Made by a program: the position numbers and the translations under genes. Of a stretch of DNA of 64,000 nucleotides, positions 13,655 to 23,083 are shown in pieces. The notes under the pieces are model-generated. The model searched no databases, had not been told where the DNA came from, and was given only the letters and a program-made list of their open reading frames with translations. Source of the stretch: Conus ventricosus (taxonomy: Eukaryota > Mollusca > Gastropoda > Neogastropoda > Conidae). The stretch's first letter is position 1, and the number at the start of each line of letters is the position of its first letter. The stretch lies in NCBI GenBank assembly GCA_018398815.1, contig CM031618.1:46513252-46577251 (forward strand), given 5' to 3'.

Positions 13655-13716
13655 GAGAGACAGAGAGAGAGAGAGAGAAAGAGATAGATAGAGAGACAGA
13701 GATAGAGACAGACGGC

Positions 13717-13814
<98 letters not shown>

Positions 13815-13845
13815 AATATCAAATACTTGACCACAAACACATCTC
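13655..13845. repeat. (GA)n microsatellite with a conserved right flank
   Basis: GA with GATA/GACA variants to about 13,813, followed by 'ATCAAATACTTGACCACAAA'. A near-identical flank follows the GA tract at 56,931-57,042. Confidence 0.85.
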
Positions 13846-14125
13846 AGACTGATGATCAGTTGAGTAGATTAGATTTTAATCGGCACCAATATCTAAACTT
13901 GCCTAACCAATTATCAGCCTGAGATCTGTGGATAGGGTAATAAATGCTGCTTCATGGGGGATTGTAACCATGCATCTCTGCTTGTCTATCGGCCCACTAA
14001 ATATCGCCTCCATCTCAAATTCTTCAGAGCTTGATAGAACATGGATAGCTTCAGACGACTGAGAAGGATTCAAAAACAAGAGCATCGGTGGTGGTTCTGA
14101 GGTATTTTTAGCACAAACATCCGCT

Positions 14126-14160
14126 CACACACACACACACACAACACACACACACACACA

Positions 14161-14235
<75 letters not shown>

Positions 14236-14271
14236 CACACACACAACACACACACACACACGCATACACAC

Positions 14272-14324
<53 letters not shown>

Positions 14325-14344
14325 CACACACACACATGCAAACG

Positions 14345-14390
<46 letters not shown>

Positions 14391-14426
14391 ACACCACACA
14401 CACACACACACACACGCACACACGCA

Positions 14427-14479
<53 letters not shown>

Positions 14480-14492
14480 ACCCCACACACAC
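14126..14492. repeat. (CA)n/(CGCA)n microsatellite
   Basis: About 365 bases of CA with CACCA, CAACA and GCAC interruptions, ending about 90 bases upstream of the GPCR pseudogene start codon. Confidence 0.96.
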
Positions 14493-14580
14493 ACCAAGAA
14501 CCTGTAGATAGAGACAGAGAGGGGGGTGGGAAGTGAGAGATCACACGTAATCATGATCTAGCTACGTATACGAGATCCTT

Positions 14581-15545
14581 ATGCACCTGGAGATCAGCAT
14601 AATGGACAACGCAGACCGTGTCAAAAGGGATGCATGGTATGATCAATATGAACCGTATGTAAAGGCCTCTGATCTGATCTGGAACATTGGCAATCCTACT
14701 GTATGTTTGTTTGGACTTTTTGGAAACTGTATGATAATTTTTATCATGCTTCGTCTTCCTGCATCGACTTCAAGTGTTTTCTTCCAAGCTCTGGCCTGGT
14801 CTGACCAGCTGTTTGTTATACTTAATCCCCTTAACAGATTTCTCCACCGTCAATTCGGTGTGCCAATTTTTGAAACACTCGGATCCTGGCAGTGTAAACT
14901 GCGGCAGATGATGGTATGCACGATAGCTGTTTTATCTCCATGGCTGCTTGTGGCGCTCACCATGTTAAGAGCAGCTTCTGTTCTGTGGCCACTCCGTGTC
15001 AATGCTCTGTGGACGAAGGGAAAGTCACGCGCTACTGTTGGTATAATGACTGTTGTTATCATTCTGATCAACTGTCACAGCCTCTATGGATATGATATAC
15101 GATCTGGCAGCTGCCGTGGTGATGCTGTATCGGAAATGTACGATTGGTTTGAAGAAGTGGTCCGGTTTTGGTTAGACATAGTTATATCTTCTTTGTGCCT
15201 TTCATGCTGCTGTTGGTCAGCAACAGTGCTATTCTCTGGACACTGGTCAGATCTGTCAGAACAGGCGCACGTCTTCCGGTACAACAGCTGCCCAGAATTC
15301 CAGACAGCAGAAAGTGACTTCACTGTCTGTCACCTTGATTGTTACAAGTGTTGCCTTTTTCCTGCTGACAGCACCGAGTGTCATACAATACTTGATAGGT
15401 TCATATATTGACTGGTATGACCCGATTCAGACTGGACAATATGATGTGCTCTACGCAGCCAGTGTTATCCTGTGGTACTGCATAGTGCCATCAACTTCTA
15501 CTTGTATTGCCTAACGGGTAGAAAGTTCAGAGCAGTTTTTATACA
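14581..15545 (+). pseudogene. Rhodopsin-family GPCR pseudogene (peptide-receptor type)
   Basis: An intronless seven-transmembrane receptor of about 320 codons with three frame breaks. Readable pieces, in order: TM1 with the 'GLFGNCMIIFIM' GN motif; TM2 with 'ALAWSDQLFVI' (the LAxxD-like Asp); an ECL1 Cys before TM3; 'LRAASVLWPLRV' at the TM3 end, where the D/E-R-Y box is LRA; TM4; TM5, where the frame shifts near 15,180-15,200; a basic loop, with the frame shifting again at about 15,312; TM6 'TLIVTSVAFFLL'; and TM7/helix 8, broken at about 15,482, with an 'INFYLYCLTGRKFR' tail (the NPxxY equivalent is NFYLY). Each break fits loss of one base. It resembles invertebrate FMRFamide-type or other orphan peptide receptors, but the ligand cannot be inferred. 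The breaks could also be assembly indels. Confidence 0.75.
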
Positions 15546-15740
15546 TATAATTTTAGATTTGAGGGCTGTTCTATGTCATTTAAAATCTCATTTGAACACA
15601 AACCATCCCCATCAGTGACACTTTTGTCATTTAGTGCTTGTTTTGCCGTAAATGACAAAATGTAACGGATCGTGCGAGAGGTGTCACCAGTGGTGATTCT
15701 GAGGGATTGTGTGAGAGGTGTCAACAGTGGTGATTTTGAG
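15546..15740. other. Spacer, nothing recognised
   Basis: Short unique sequence downstream of the GPCR. It includes a local duplication of a 'GTGYGAGAGGTGTCA' word at about 15,675 and 15,709. Confidence 0.4.
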
Positions 15741-15842
<102 letters not shown>

Positions 15843-15939
15843 GGGATCTTGAACTGTGTTCAGGAAGAAGACGCACGGTTGATTTGCTCTGCAATTAATA
15901 GTTGATTACTACTGATTGAGACGTTACATAATCTCCAGT

Positions 15940-17440
15940 CGTGGTATCATCATCATCATCATTCTCTTGCCCATGATGGGCGTAGAGGAGAGATGAGAGA
16001 CACTCTCGAAGCCCGGCACCGCCATCCGGCCCTGTCCTCTGCCTGTCGCATCAGCGTAGGGCCATCCATCCTTGTCCATTCTTTGACGTTGTCCATCCAG
16101 CATTTGGCTTGTCGTCCCCTTCGTCTGCCGCCTTCCAGCGTGCCCTGGATGACTGTTTTGGGCAGTGAGTTGTGGCGTATGACATGCCCGAACCACGACA
16201 GCTTCCTCTTCTTGACTGTTGCCAAGAGGGGTTCTTGGGGGCCTGCAAGTGATGCTATTTGGCTCCTCACAAGGTCGTTTGTCTTCCGGTCTTGCCAAGA
16301 GATCCCGAGCAAGCGCCTGAAGCATTTAGTTTCAAACGTCTGGATTCTCTTGGTGGTATCTGCTGTCATGGTCCAGCTTTCGCAGCCATACAGCAGGATG
16401 GACAGCACCAGGGACTTGTACAGCTTCATCTTTGTAGGAAAGCTGATCTCCCTGCTCTTCCAGATCTTGTTTAGCTTTGCCATTGCTGCTGTTGCGATCG
16501 CTAGTCTGGTCTTGATTTCTGTTGTAGAGCGACCGTCTTTGGTGAGAGTGGCGCCAAGGTATTTGAAAGCGTCCACTTCTCCAAGCTGTTGTCCGTTCAT
16601 GTAGATTTCAGCATGGGTGTTGGTTGTGCTGTTGACCAGGACTTTGCTTTTTTCTGTGCTCACTTCCATTCCATATGCACCTGCCCTTTCTTCCAGTCTC
16701 TTTGTCAGGTCTTGTAGTTCTTCGTTGCTGCCTCCCATCAGGTCGATGTCATCTGCGAACCTCAGATTATTGATGGTTCTTCCTCCGATGGAGAGAGTGG
16801 AGTGGAAGTCATGGAGGGTTTCACGCATGATGTTTTCCAGGAAGAGATTGAACAGTACGGGAAATAGCAGGCAGCCTTGACGGACTCCAACTGTGGTCTT
16901 GAAGTAGTCCCCTATCTGGTTGTTGAGGAGGACTGCGCTGCTGGCGGTGTTATACAGCGCCTGGATGGTTTGGACGAGACCCTTCTCTATGCCAAACTTC
17001 CTGAGCACCTGCCATAGACCCTTGTGCCACACTCTGTCAAACGCTTTCCTAAAGTCAATGAAGTTGTGGAACAGGTCTCTCTGATGTTGCAGATGTTTCT
17101 CCATCAGTATCCGGCAGGTGAAGATCTGTTCTACTGTGCTTCTGCCTGCCCTGAATCCAGCTTGTTCTTCCGCCAGGTGTTCTTCCGCCTCTTTCTTCAG
17201 TCGATTCAAGATGACTCTGAGCATGATTTTACTGGTGTGGCTAATGAGACTTATTGTTCTGTAGTTCTGGCATTGGCGTAGATTTCCCTTTTTGGGCAGG
17301 GGGATGATGAGTGATTGAGTCCATTCTGTGGGCCACTGTTTTGTCTCCCAGATCTTCTGACAAATCGATGTTACTAGAGTGACCAATTCCTTCCCTCCAT
17401 GTTTGAGCATTCGTGGTATGCTAACTGCTAAAATACTATG
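15940..17440 (-). mobile_element. 5'-truncated RTE-like LINE
   Basis: A minus-strand non-LTR element whose 3' end is at about 15,940, where a short (ATG)n-type tail (CATCATCATC on the plus strand, 15,948-15,960) follows the stop, as is usual for RTE-group elements. Only the RT and C-terminal part remain. The endonuclease is missing and the truncation near 17,440 abuts the next LINE in the opposite orientation. The long uninterrupted frame suggests a fairly young copy. Confidence 0.8.
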
Positions 17441-17455
17441 CCGTCTGGAAATCAA
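15959..17455 (-). pseudogene. RTE-like reverse transcriptase, N-terminally truncated
   Basis: A 498-codon uninterrupted frame, unusually well preserved for this window. Visible motifs: 'IIPLPKKGNLRQCQNYRTIS' (motif 1), 'EEQAGFRAGRSTVEQI' (motif 2), 'FIDFRKAFDRVWH' (motif A, catalytic Asp), 'VRQGCLLFPVLFNLFLE' (motif B), 'LRFADDIDLM' (motif C, intact FADD), 'GMEVSTEKSKVLV', 'FKYLGATLTKDG', 'LLYGCESWTMT', then a C-terminal 'RKLSWFGHVIRH' and 'GGRRRGRQAKCWMDNV'. This order is typical of RTE/BovB-type elements. The endonuclease domain is absent, so it cannot be a full ORF. The apparent Met at the start is in the truncation zone. Product role: target-primed reverse transcription of the element. 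Confidence 0.85.
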
Positions 17456-17469
17456 GATTTCCGCGTACG

Positions 17470-18432
17470 ATGTGGATGTTTTGCGCCCATTTTTGTGGCG
17501 TTCATGTTAAAGAGGGCAAGAAACAGAGCTGCCATGCGAAAGCGGACATTGAGAGTTCAGAGTGTTGCAGACGGTGTAGTTGTTGGATGCCTCCTCACCT
17601 ACTTGTTTTGGGGGAGTTTTTTTTACTGCGGTGCGTCGATGTTGAGCAAAACCCCGGGCCAACCAAGAGCACTCTGCGACAGTCCAGCCAGGCCAGTGGA
17701 GCGGGACGAAGAACCAGCACGGGCAGATCCGAGAGCGCCTCATCCAGCACTCCGACTGCTGCGTCGCCTGCAGTAGAACCGATCATCACAGATGTCGTGT
17801 CCATGCTTCACACTCTCCATACAAATTTCGACGAGATGAAGGCGGAGGTGAAGGAATTCCGCGACGGTTTTGCTGCCCTACACGGTGACGTGGAATCCCT
17901 GAAGGAAGAGGTGAAGGACCTCCAGCACGAGAACGCGGACCTACGCCACACCAACGACACCTTGACGAAGAGGATCCAGGACTTGGAGAGGAAGACAGAC
18001 GATCTGGAGGGACGGTCGAAACGGAATAATGTCATTTTTTTATGGACTTGCCCGCAGAGACAACGAAACACCGCAAGACTGTGAATGTGTTGTGAAGGAC
18101 CTGCTCAAGGAAAAACTTGAAATCAGTGATGACATCCAATTCGACCGCGTTCATCGTCTAAATTCTAAGCCAAGTTCTCCCGTTATCGGACGATGCACCT
18201 TTTTCAAGGACAAGGAAAAATGTTAAAGGCAAAACAGAAACTAAGAGGTACACAGGTGTTCTTGGGAGAGGACATTTCGTTCCGAGTTAGGGAAATAAGG
18301 AGACAGCTTACCCCTCATCTCAAGAAAGCACGTAGTGAGGGAAAGCGTGCCACTATGGTGTTCGACCATCTCCTTATTGATGGTAAAAAGTTTGGACTAG
18401 TCGATGGACAAAATCTCCGGGAAATTAAATAG
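17470..18432 (+). pseudogene. LINE ORF1: 2A motif, coiled coil, L1 ORF1p-like
   Basis: Residues 1-56 are Cys- and hydrophobic-rich and end in a 2A-type motif, DVEQNPGP (17,638-17,661), preceded by 'LGEFFLLRC'. In viruses and some LINEs this motif makes the ribosome skip a peptide bond before the final Pro. A Ser/Thr-rich linker follows, then a heptad-like coiled coil (about residues 105-190, 'DVESLKEEVKDLQHENADL'). The frame shifts at about 18,033 (one extra T in a T7 run) into an L1 ORF1p-type nucleic-acid-binding region ('DNETPQDCECVVKDLL'). It shifts again at about 18,226 (an A run one base short) into 'FLGEDISFRVREIRRQLTP'. ORF1 proteins coat element RNA. The Met at 17,470 is the first in frame, but the true start is uncertain because the element edge is close. 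Confidence 0.75.
17638..17661 (+). other. 2A-type ribosome-skipping motif
   Basis: Encodes DVEQNPGP, an exact match to the D(V/I)ExNPGP consensus, with the usual Leu/Cys-rich lead (LLRC). It lies about 57 residues from the first Met of ORF1. 2A-like motifs near the N-terminus of LINE ORFs are known from trypanosomes and several invertebrates. Activity here is inferred, not shown. Confidence 0.85.
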
Positions 18433-18450
18433 GGGGGAGGCCTGCCCGCA

Positions 18451-19279
18451 GTGACACCAGTGACACCGGCAACTGAACTGTGCGCGCTTGCTACTCGCTC
18501 AAAACGGGCACGGAGTTTTACAGAAAGGGAGCTGTGCACCGTGAAACATGAGCACGGGGACATAGTTAACATTGGGTTGTCCGGGGTGAAAGGGCGGCGG
18601 TCAGATATGATCACGGATGAAACGATTGATTTCAATCATTCTTCTAATAATGTTTGTGTTTCTTCTTTTGATAATGTTGTTTTTTCTCATTCTTGTACAT
18701 TAAACAAGCGTACTGATGTAATAAACGAGGAAGAAGATGTGCATGTCTACAGTGAAGTAAATAATGATGTGTTTCAGGAAGTTAATGAAAAAACGGAAGG
18801 TGGTGCGGGTTTGTATCAAAAGGAAAGAAGTGATGTCAGTGTGTAAAGTGATGTTTGCGGGAGTGCACATGAACATATGGATGACCACGGAACAAATGAT
18901 GCTGATATTAATGATAATGTATCATCGATATTTTCTAATTCACACGATATTACTTGTGATTGTAATAGTTATTCTTTTTACACTAGAATGTGAATGAACT
19001 CCTTTCTAAAATTCATCATAAAGATTTTCTGTCGTATCTTTTCAAATTCGACTTTATATCTCTCGTAGAAACGTTTGTAGAGAATCTGACGTTTAACATT
19101 TTTACAAACTATACAATGTTTATGAAACCAGCGTTAAAACTTTCAAATCAAGGGAGACGATCCGGGGGCATTATCTGCCTCGTTAGGAATGAGATTTTGC
19201 CTTTCATTCATGAAATCAAGGTAGATAATTCCAATGTGCTTTTGTTTTTGATTGAAAAGAATTTACTTGGTTTTTCAGA
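18451..19279 (+). pseudogene. LINE ORF2 N-terminal part and start of endonuclease
   Basis: A 131-codon segment of unrecognised acidic sequence (18,451-18,846), a frame change, and then endonuclease-like sequence from 18,990: 'FKFDFISLVETFVEN', 'SNQGRRSGGIICLVRNE'. These match the E-T and GG.xxLVR boxes of APE-type LINE endonucleases, which nick the target DNA. The frame is cut at 19,279 by the inserted palindromic element and resumes after 21,703. Confidence 0.7.
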
Positions 19280-19671
19280 GAATCGGAAATGAAATGAGGT
19301 AGGGAACAGTAAACGATAAACAGTAAACAAGTGGGGTATGTTTTGCTCCCATAAGGAAACCTAACACAGAGTAACTTTTATTCAAGACTGGCACAGCCTT
19401 TTAAACTTGAATAAAGTCAGACAAATACATAGACGAACAATCTAATTAATAGTGGGGGAAAAAAACAAGCGCAGGCCAACAACTGAACTGTCTGGCAAAG
19501 ATTTGGACTTGAGGGGAGGGGAGAGGAGAGGGGAGTTTGAAGTTGGAGAAACTGGGAAAATGAAATTAAAAAAAAAAAAAGTTACAGATATGAAAACTCT
19601 TCTCTAGCGGCATAAGGGAACCATCGCAATCCCCTTTGAAGGCAGATATATTTGTATTGCCTGCTCCGAGG

Positions 19672-19701
19672 CCTTTCGCCCGCTGGATCGGGACTCATCA
19701 G
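19672..19701 (-). ncRNA. Hammerhead-like core, copy 1
   Basis: On the minus strand: CTGATGA, then GTCCCG...CGGGC (a stem II candidate with one bulged U), then GAAA. These are the two invariant boxes of hammerhead ribozymes. A matching stem III and an NUH cleavage site were not found by eye, so activity is doubtful. Confidence 0.3.
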
Positions 19702-20421
19702 GGAGACACGGCTGGTTGTGTCTGCGCTCCCGGCGTCAAATAGAGACACACCACAGTCCATAATACTGTGGTGTTCTCACCACCATGGGTGCAAAAAAGA
19801 ATCCAACAGCACCCCCAGAGCAGCCATCGAAGAGTAGTAAATGCAACCAAACGAAAGTGTGGGGAGGAAAAAAAGTTGCTGTAAAACTAAAGACATTATG
19901 CAAATAATAAAAAATGTGGGGATAGTATTTGAGCCTACGCCTGAGGATCCACCCAAAGATGCAAGGGAGATCAAAAGACAAACACACAGACGGACAGAAA
20001 CAAATACAAATAACCTCAATTTAATCAAAGCAAAATCGGAAATGAAATGAGGTAGGGAACAGTAAACGATAAACAGTAAACAAGTGGGGTATGTTTTGCT
20101 CCCATAAGGAAACCTAACACAGAGTAACTTTTATTCAAGACCGGCACAGCCTTTTAAACTTGAATAAAGTCAGACAAATACATAGACGAACACTCTAATT
20201 AATAGTGGGGAAAAAATCAAGCGCAGGCCAACAACTGAACTGTCTGGCAAAGATTTGGACTTGAGGGAGGGGAGAGGGGAGGGGAGTTTGAAGTTGGAGA
20301 AACTGGGAAAATGAAATTAAAAAAAAAAAAGTTACAGATATGAAAACTCTTCTCTAGCTGCATAAGGGAACCATCGCAATCCCCTTTGAAGGCAGATATA
20401 TTTGTATTGCCTGCTCCGAGG

Positions 20422-20451
20422 CCTTTCGCCCGCTGGATCGGGACTCATCAG
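20422..20451 (-). ncRNA. Hammerhead-like core, copy 2
   Basis: Same boxes as copy 1, exactly 750 bases to the right, in the second A unit. Confidence 0.3.
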
Positions 20452-20503
20452 GGAGACTCTATTTGACGCCGGAGCCGGGAGGCAGACACACCACCGTGTC
20501 TCC

Positions 20504-20533
20504 CTGATAAGTCCCGATCCAGCGGGCGAAAGG
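20504..20533 (+). ncRNA. Hammerhead-like core, copy 3 (mutated)
   Basis: Reads CTGATAA...GAAA. The G-to-A change hits the invariant CUGAUGA box, so this copy should be inactive even if the others are ribozymes. Confidence 0.25.
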
Positions 20534-20563
20534 CCGGAGCGCAGACACAACCAGCCGTGTCCC

Positions 20564-20593
20564 CTGATGAGTCCCGATCCAGCGGGCGAAAGG
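20564..20593 (+). ncRNA. Hammerhead-like core, copy 4
   Basis: Intact CTGATGA and GAAA boxes, 60 bases after copy 3. It is preceded by a hairpin candidate in which GACAC pairs with GTGTC (20,543-20,560). Confidence 0.3.
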
Positions 20594-21313
20594 CCTCGGA
20601 GCAGGCAATACAAATATATCTGCCTTTCAAAGGGGATTGCGATGGTTCCCTTATGCAGCTAGAGAAGAGTTTTCATATCTGTAACTTTTTTTTTTTTTTA
20701 ATTTCATTTTCCTAGTTTCTCCAACGTCAAATCCCCTCCCCTCTCCCCTCCCTCAAGTCCAAATCTTTGCCAGGACAGTTCAGTTGTTGGCCTGCGCTTG
20801 TTTTTTCCCCCCACTATTAATTAGATGTTCGTCTATGTATTGTCTGACTTTATTCAAGTTAAAGGCTGTGACGGTCTTGAATAAAAGTTACTCTGTGTAG
20901 GTTTCCTTATGGGAGCAAAACATACCCACTTGTTTACTGTTTATCGTTTACTGTTCCCTACCTCATTTCATTTCCGATTTTGCTTTGATTAAATTGAGGT
21001 TATTTGTATTTGTTTCTGTCCGTCTGTGTGTTTGTCTTTTGAGCTCCTTGCATTTGGGTGGATCCTCAGGCGTAGGCTCAAAGACTGTCCCCACATTTTA
21101 TATTATTTGCATAATGTCTTTAGTTTTACAGCAACTTTTTTTCCTCCCCACACTTTCGTTTGGGTTGCATTTACTACTCTTCGATGGCTGCTCTGGGGGT
21201 GCTGTTGGAAATTTTTTTTTGCACCCATGGTGGGTGAGAACACCAACAGTATTATGGACTGTGGTGTGTCTCTATTTGACGCCGGGAGCGCAGACACAAC
21301 CAGCCGTGTCTCC

Positions 21314-21343
21314 CTGATGAGTCCCGATCCAGCGGGCGAAAGG
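21314..21343 (+). ncRNA. Hammerhead-like core, copy 5
   Basis: Intact boxes exactly 750 bases after copy 4, preceded by an AGACAC/GTGTCT hairpin that could serve as stem I. Confidence 0.3.
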
Positions 21344-21703
21344 CCTCGGAGCAGGCAATACAAATATATCTGCCTTCAAAGGGATTGCGAGGGTTTCCCC
21401 TTTATGCAGCTAGAGAAGAGTTTTCCATATGTGTAACTTTTTTTTTTAAATTTCATTTTCCCAGTTTCTCCAACTTCAAACCCCCTCCCCTCTCCCCTCC
21501 CCTCAAGTCCAATCTTTGCCAGACAGTCAGTTGTTGGCCTGCGCTTGTTTTTTTCCCCCACTATTAATTAGATTGTTCGTCTATGTATTTGTCTGATTTT
21601 AATTCAAGTTTAAAAGGCTGTCCCGGGTCTTGAATAAAAGTTACTCTGTGTTAGGTTTCCTTAGGGGAGCAAAACATACCCCACTTGTTTACTGTTTTTC
21701 AGA

Positions 21704-22300
21704 AAAATGTTTTGTATGTGTGTTCGTATGTATCACTTACTTACTTAGATATTGATAACGTCATTAGTTTCACTTGAAAGTGTAATTGTTGACTGTATAC
21801 TTTAACATGTTAACGTGCATGTGATCCTCTCTGGTGATTTAAAAAGTAAACTGCAATCTTTCTCCTGATATCTCATATGATGATAATTTGGTACTAACAT
21901 CGAAAAGTCGCTCTGCAAAATTCTACAGAAAATCGGCTGACCAGGTATGATCACTATGGGAAATGTTTGTTGAATATGTGCGCTGCTCTTGGTTTTCCCT
22001 ATTATTAATGGTTTGTGTAATGGTGATCTTGATGGACACTACACGTTGTGTCTCAAACTGGGAAAAAGGTTCAATGGTTATTTCTTGCTATCTAAGGAAT
22101 TGTTCTTCGTTGTTTCCTCTTCTTTTAAATTAGTAGTTTCAGAGAGACTGGAATCTGATCACTTACCACTTGAATTTTATTTGAATGTGGTTAACCCAAA
22201 CTACACCTCCTGCAGAGTTATAAAAGTAAATAAGTATATTGAAAAGTTGTGTGGAATTGCGATGTATCAGAATCTTATATAGATGCAATGCATTCTTCTG
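21704..22300 (+). pseudogene. LINE ORF2 endonuclease, 3' half
   Basis: Resumes the endonuclease reading after the insertion, with frame changes. 'ILSGDLKSKL'-like sequence near 21,820 is the GD.N box region. 'PDISYDDNLVLTSKSRSAKF' (about 21,860-21,920, approximate reading) and 'LGFPIINGLCNGDLDGHYT' follow. A 97-codon open piece (21,989-22,282) ends with a region resembling 'ERLESDHLPLEF', the SDH catalytic box. Stops and shifts mean it is not functional. Confidence 0.65.
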
Positions 22301-22461
22301 AAGTTTAAGTTTACTTGAGTAGCTTTTAATTTGATTGGGACCATGACCACAATGAAGCTTTGAATGCATTTATTCAAACTGTCAAAACTTATGGATCTTG
22401 TATGAAGAAACGAATTTATTTTGAAAATTTTTAAGTAAAAATAGTGACTGTATGATAAAGA

Positions 22462-23083
22462 ATGAAAATAAAGAAAGGGCAAAAGCAAAAGTTTATCACG
22501 ATTTTTTCTCCAAACAAAAGATCCCAGCCGACAGTGACGTTTACTGTGAAAGCAAGAAGAGAATATAAGAATCTTCTACAGCGAAAAAAAAAAGAGCATA
22601 ATGATTTATTCCTGGATAAATTAACTGGGTCCTTTAGTAACAAAAAGAATTCTGGGAAAATAATACGTAGAATTTTCTGTTAGAAAACAGCAAGCTAGTA
22701 ATGTTACAACAGATGACTGGTTTGAGCACTATAAAGGTCTGCTTGAAGGAGATATGGCAACAATAGATTATACAGTTGTAAATAGAATGGATGACAAACA
22801 AGAGGAAAATGCTTACATGAATCGCCCTAAAATCAGCGAAGAAGTTCTTCACGCCATAAGAAAATTAAAGATGGCAAAGCTCCCGGGACCCGACGAGATC
22901 ATGGGGGAAAATGATAAAAATGTGGGAGAGCCTGTAGTTGATTTTTTCAAGTTGTGTAATACTTTATTTGATAAGGGTGTATTTCCGAATACGGACAAAA
23001 AGCAAGGAGGATATTTGGCAGCCAGAGAAAGAGGGTTTTATAATGGGACCTTAATGCCTGTGGGAAATATAACAAATATTTAG
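22462..23083 (+). pseudogene. LINE ORF2 RT region with internal deletion
   Basis: Linker sequence 'VKARREYKNLLQRKKKEH' (22,462-22,683), then 'ISEEVLHAIRKLKMAKLPGP' and 'FFKLCNTLFDKGVFP' (22,754-23,000). These are the fingers start of a LINE RT. Immediately after 'NTDKKQ' the protein jumps to 'GGYLAARERGF', which in the sibling element (58,595-58,954, minus) comes after the FADD-type box. About 730 bases holding motifs 1-C have been deleted near 23,005. The copy is therefore inactive. Confidence 0.7.

Larger units (their letters stand above)
19280..21694. mobile_element. 2.4-kb palindromic element with 9-bp target duplication
   Basis: An inverted-repeat element inserted in the LINE endonuclease. 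The flanks carry a 9-bp duplication TTTTTCAGA (19,271-19,279 and 21,695-21,703), and the LINE reading continues across it. Layout: A (19,280-about 19,745), B (about 19,746-20,030), A (about 20,031-20,480), centre near 20,490, then inverted A' (to about 20,982), B' (to about 21,268) and A' (to 21,694). So the arms are an A-B-A unit and its reverse complement, with A repeating every 750 bases. The arms differ by many small changes, so they are not an exact copy. There is no coding capacity. The structure recalls small LTR-type or Penelope-type non-autonomous elements, but the class is not settled. Confidence 0.8.

Noticed and set aside
15993..16604. 203-codon plus-strand ORF and other plus ORFs to 17,281
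   Set aside because: Antisense shadows of the RTE-like reverse transcriptase, which has all RT motifs on the minus strand.
19280..21694. Short ORFs of the type 'LSPAGSGLIRET' across the palindrome
   Set aside because: They arise from the repeated hammerhead-like core sequence and appear in both arms; no longer frame exists.
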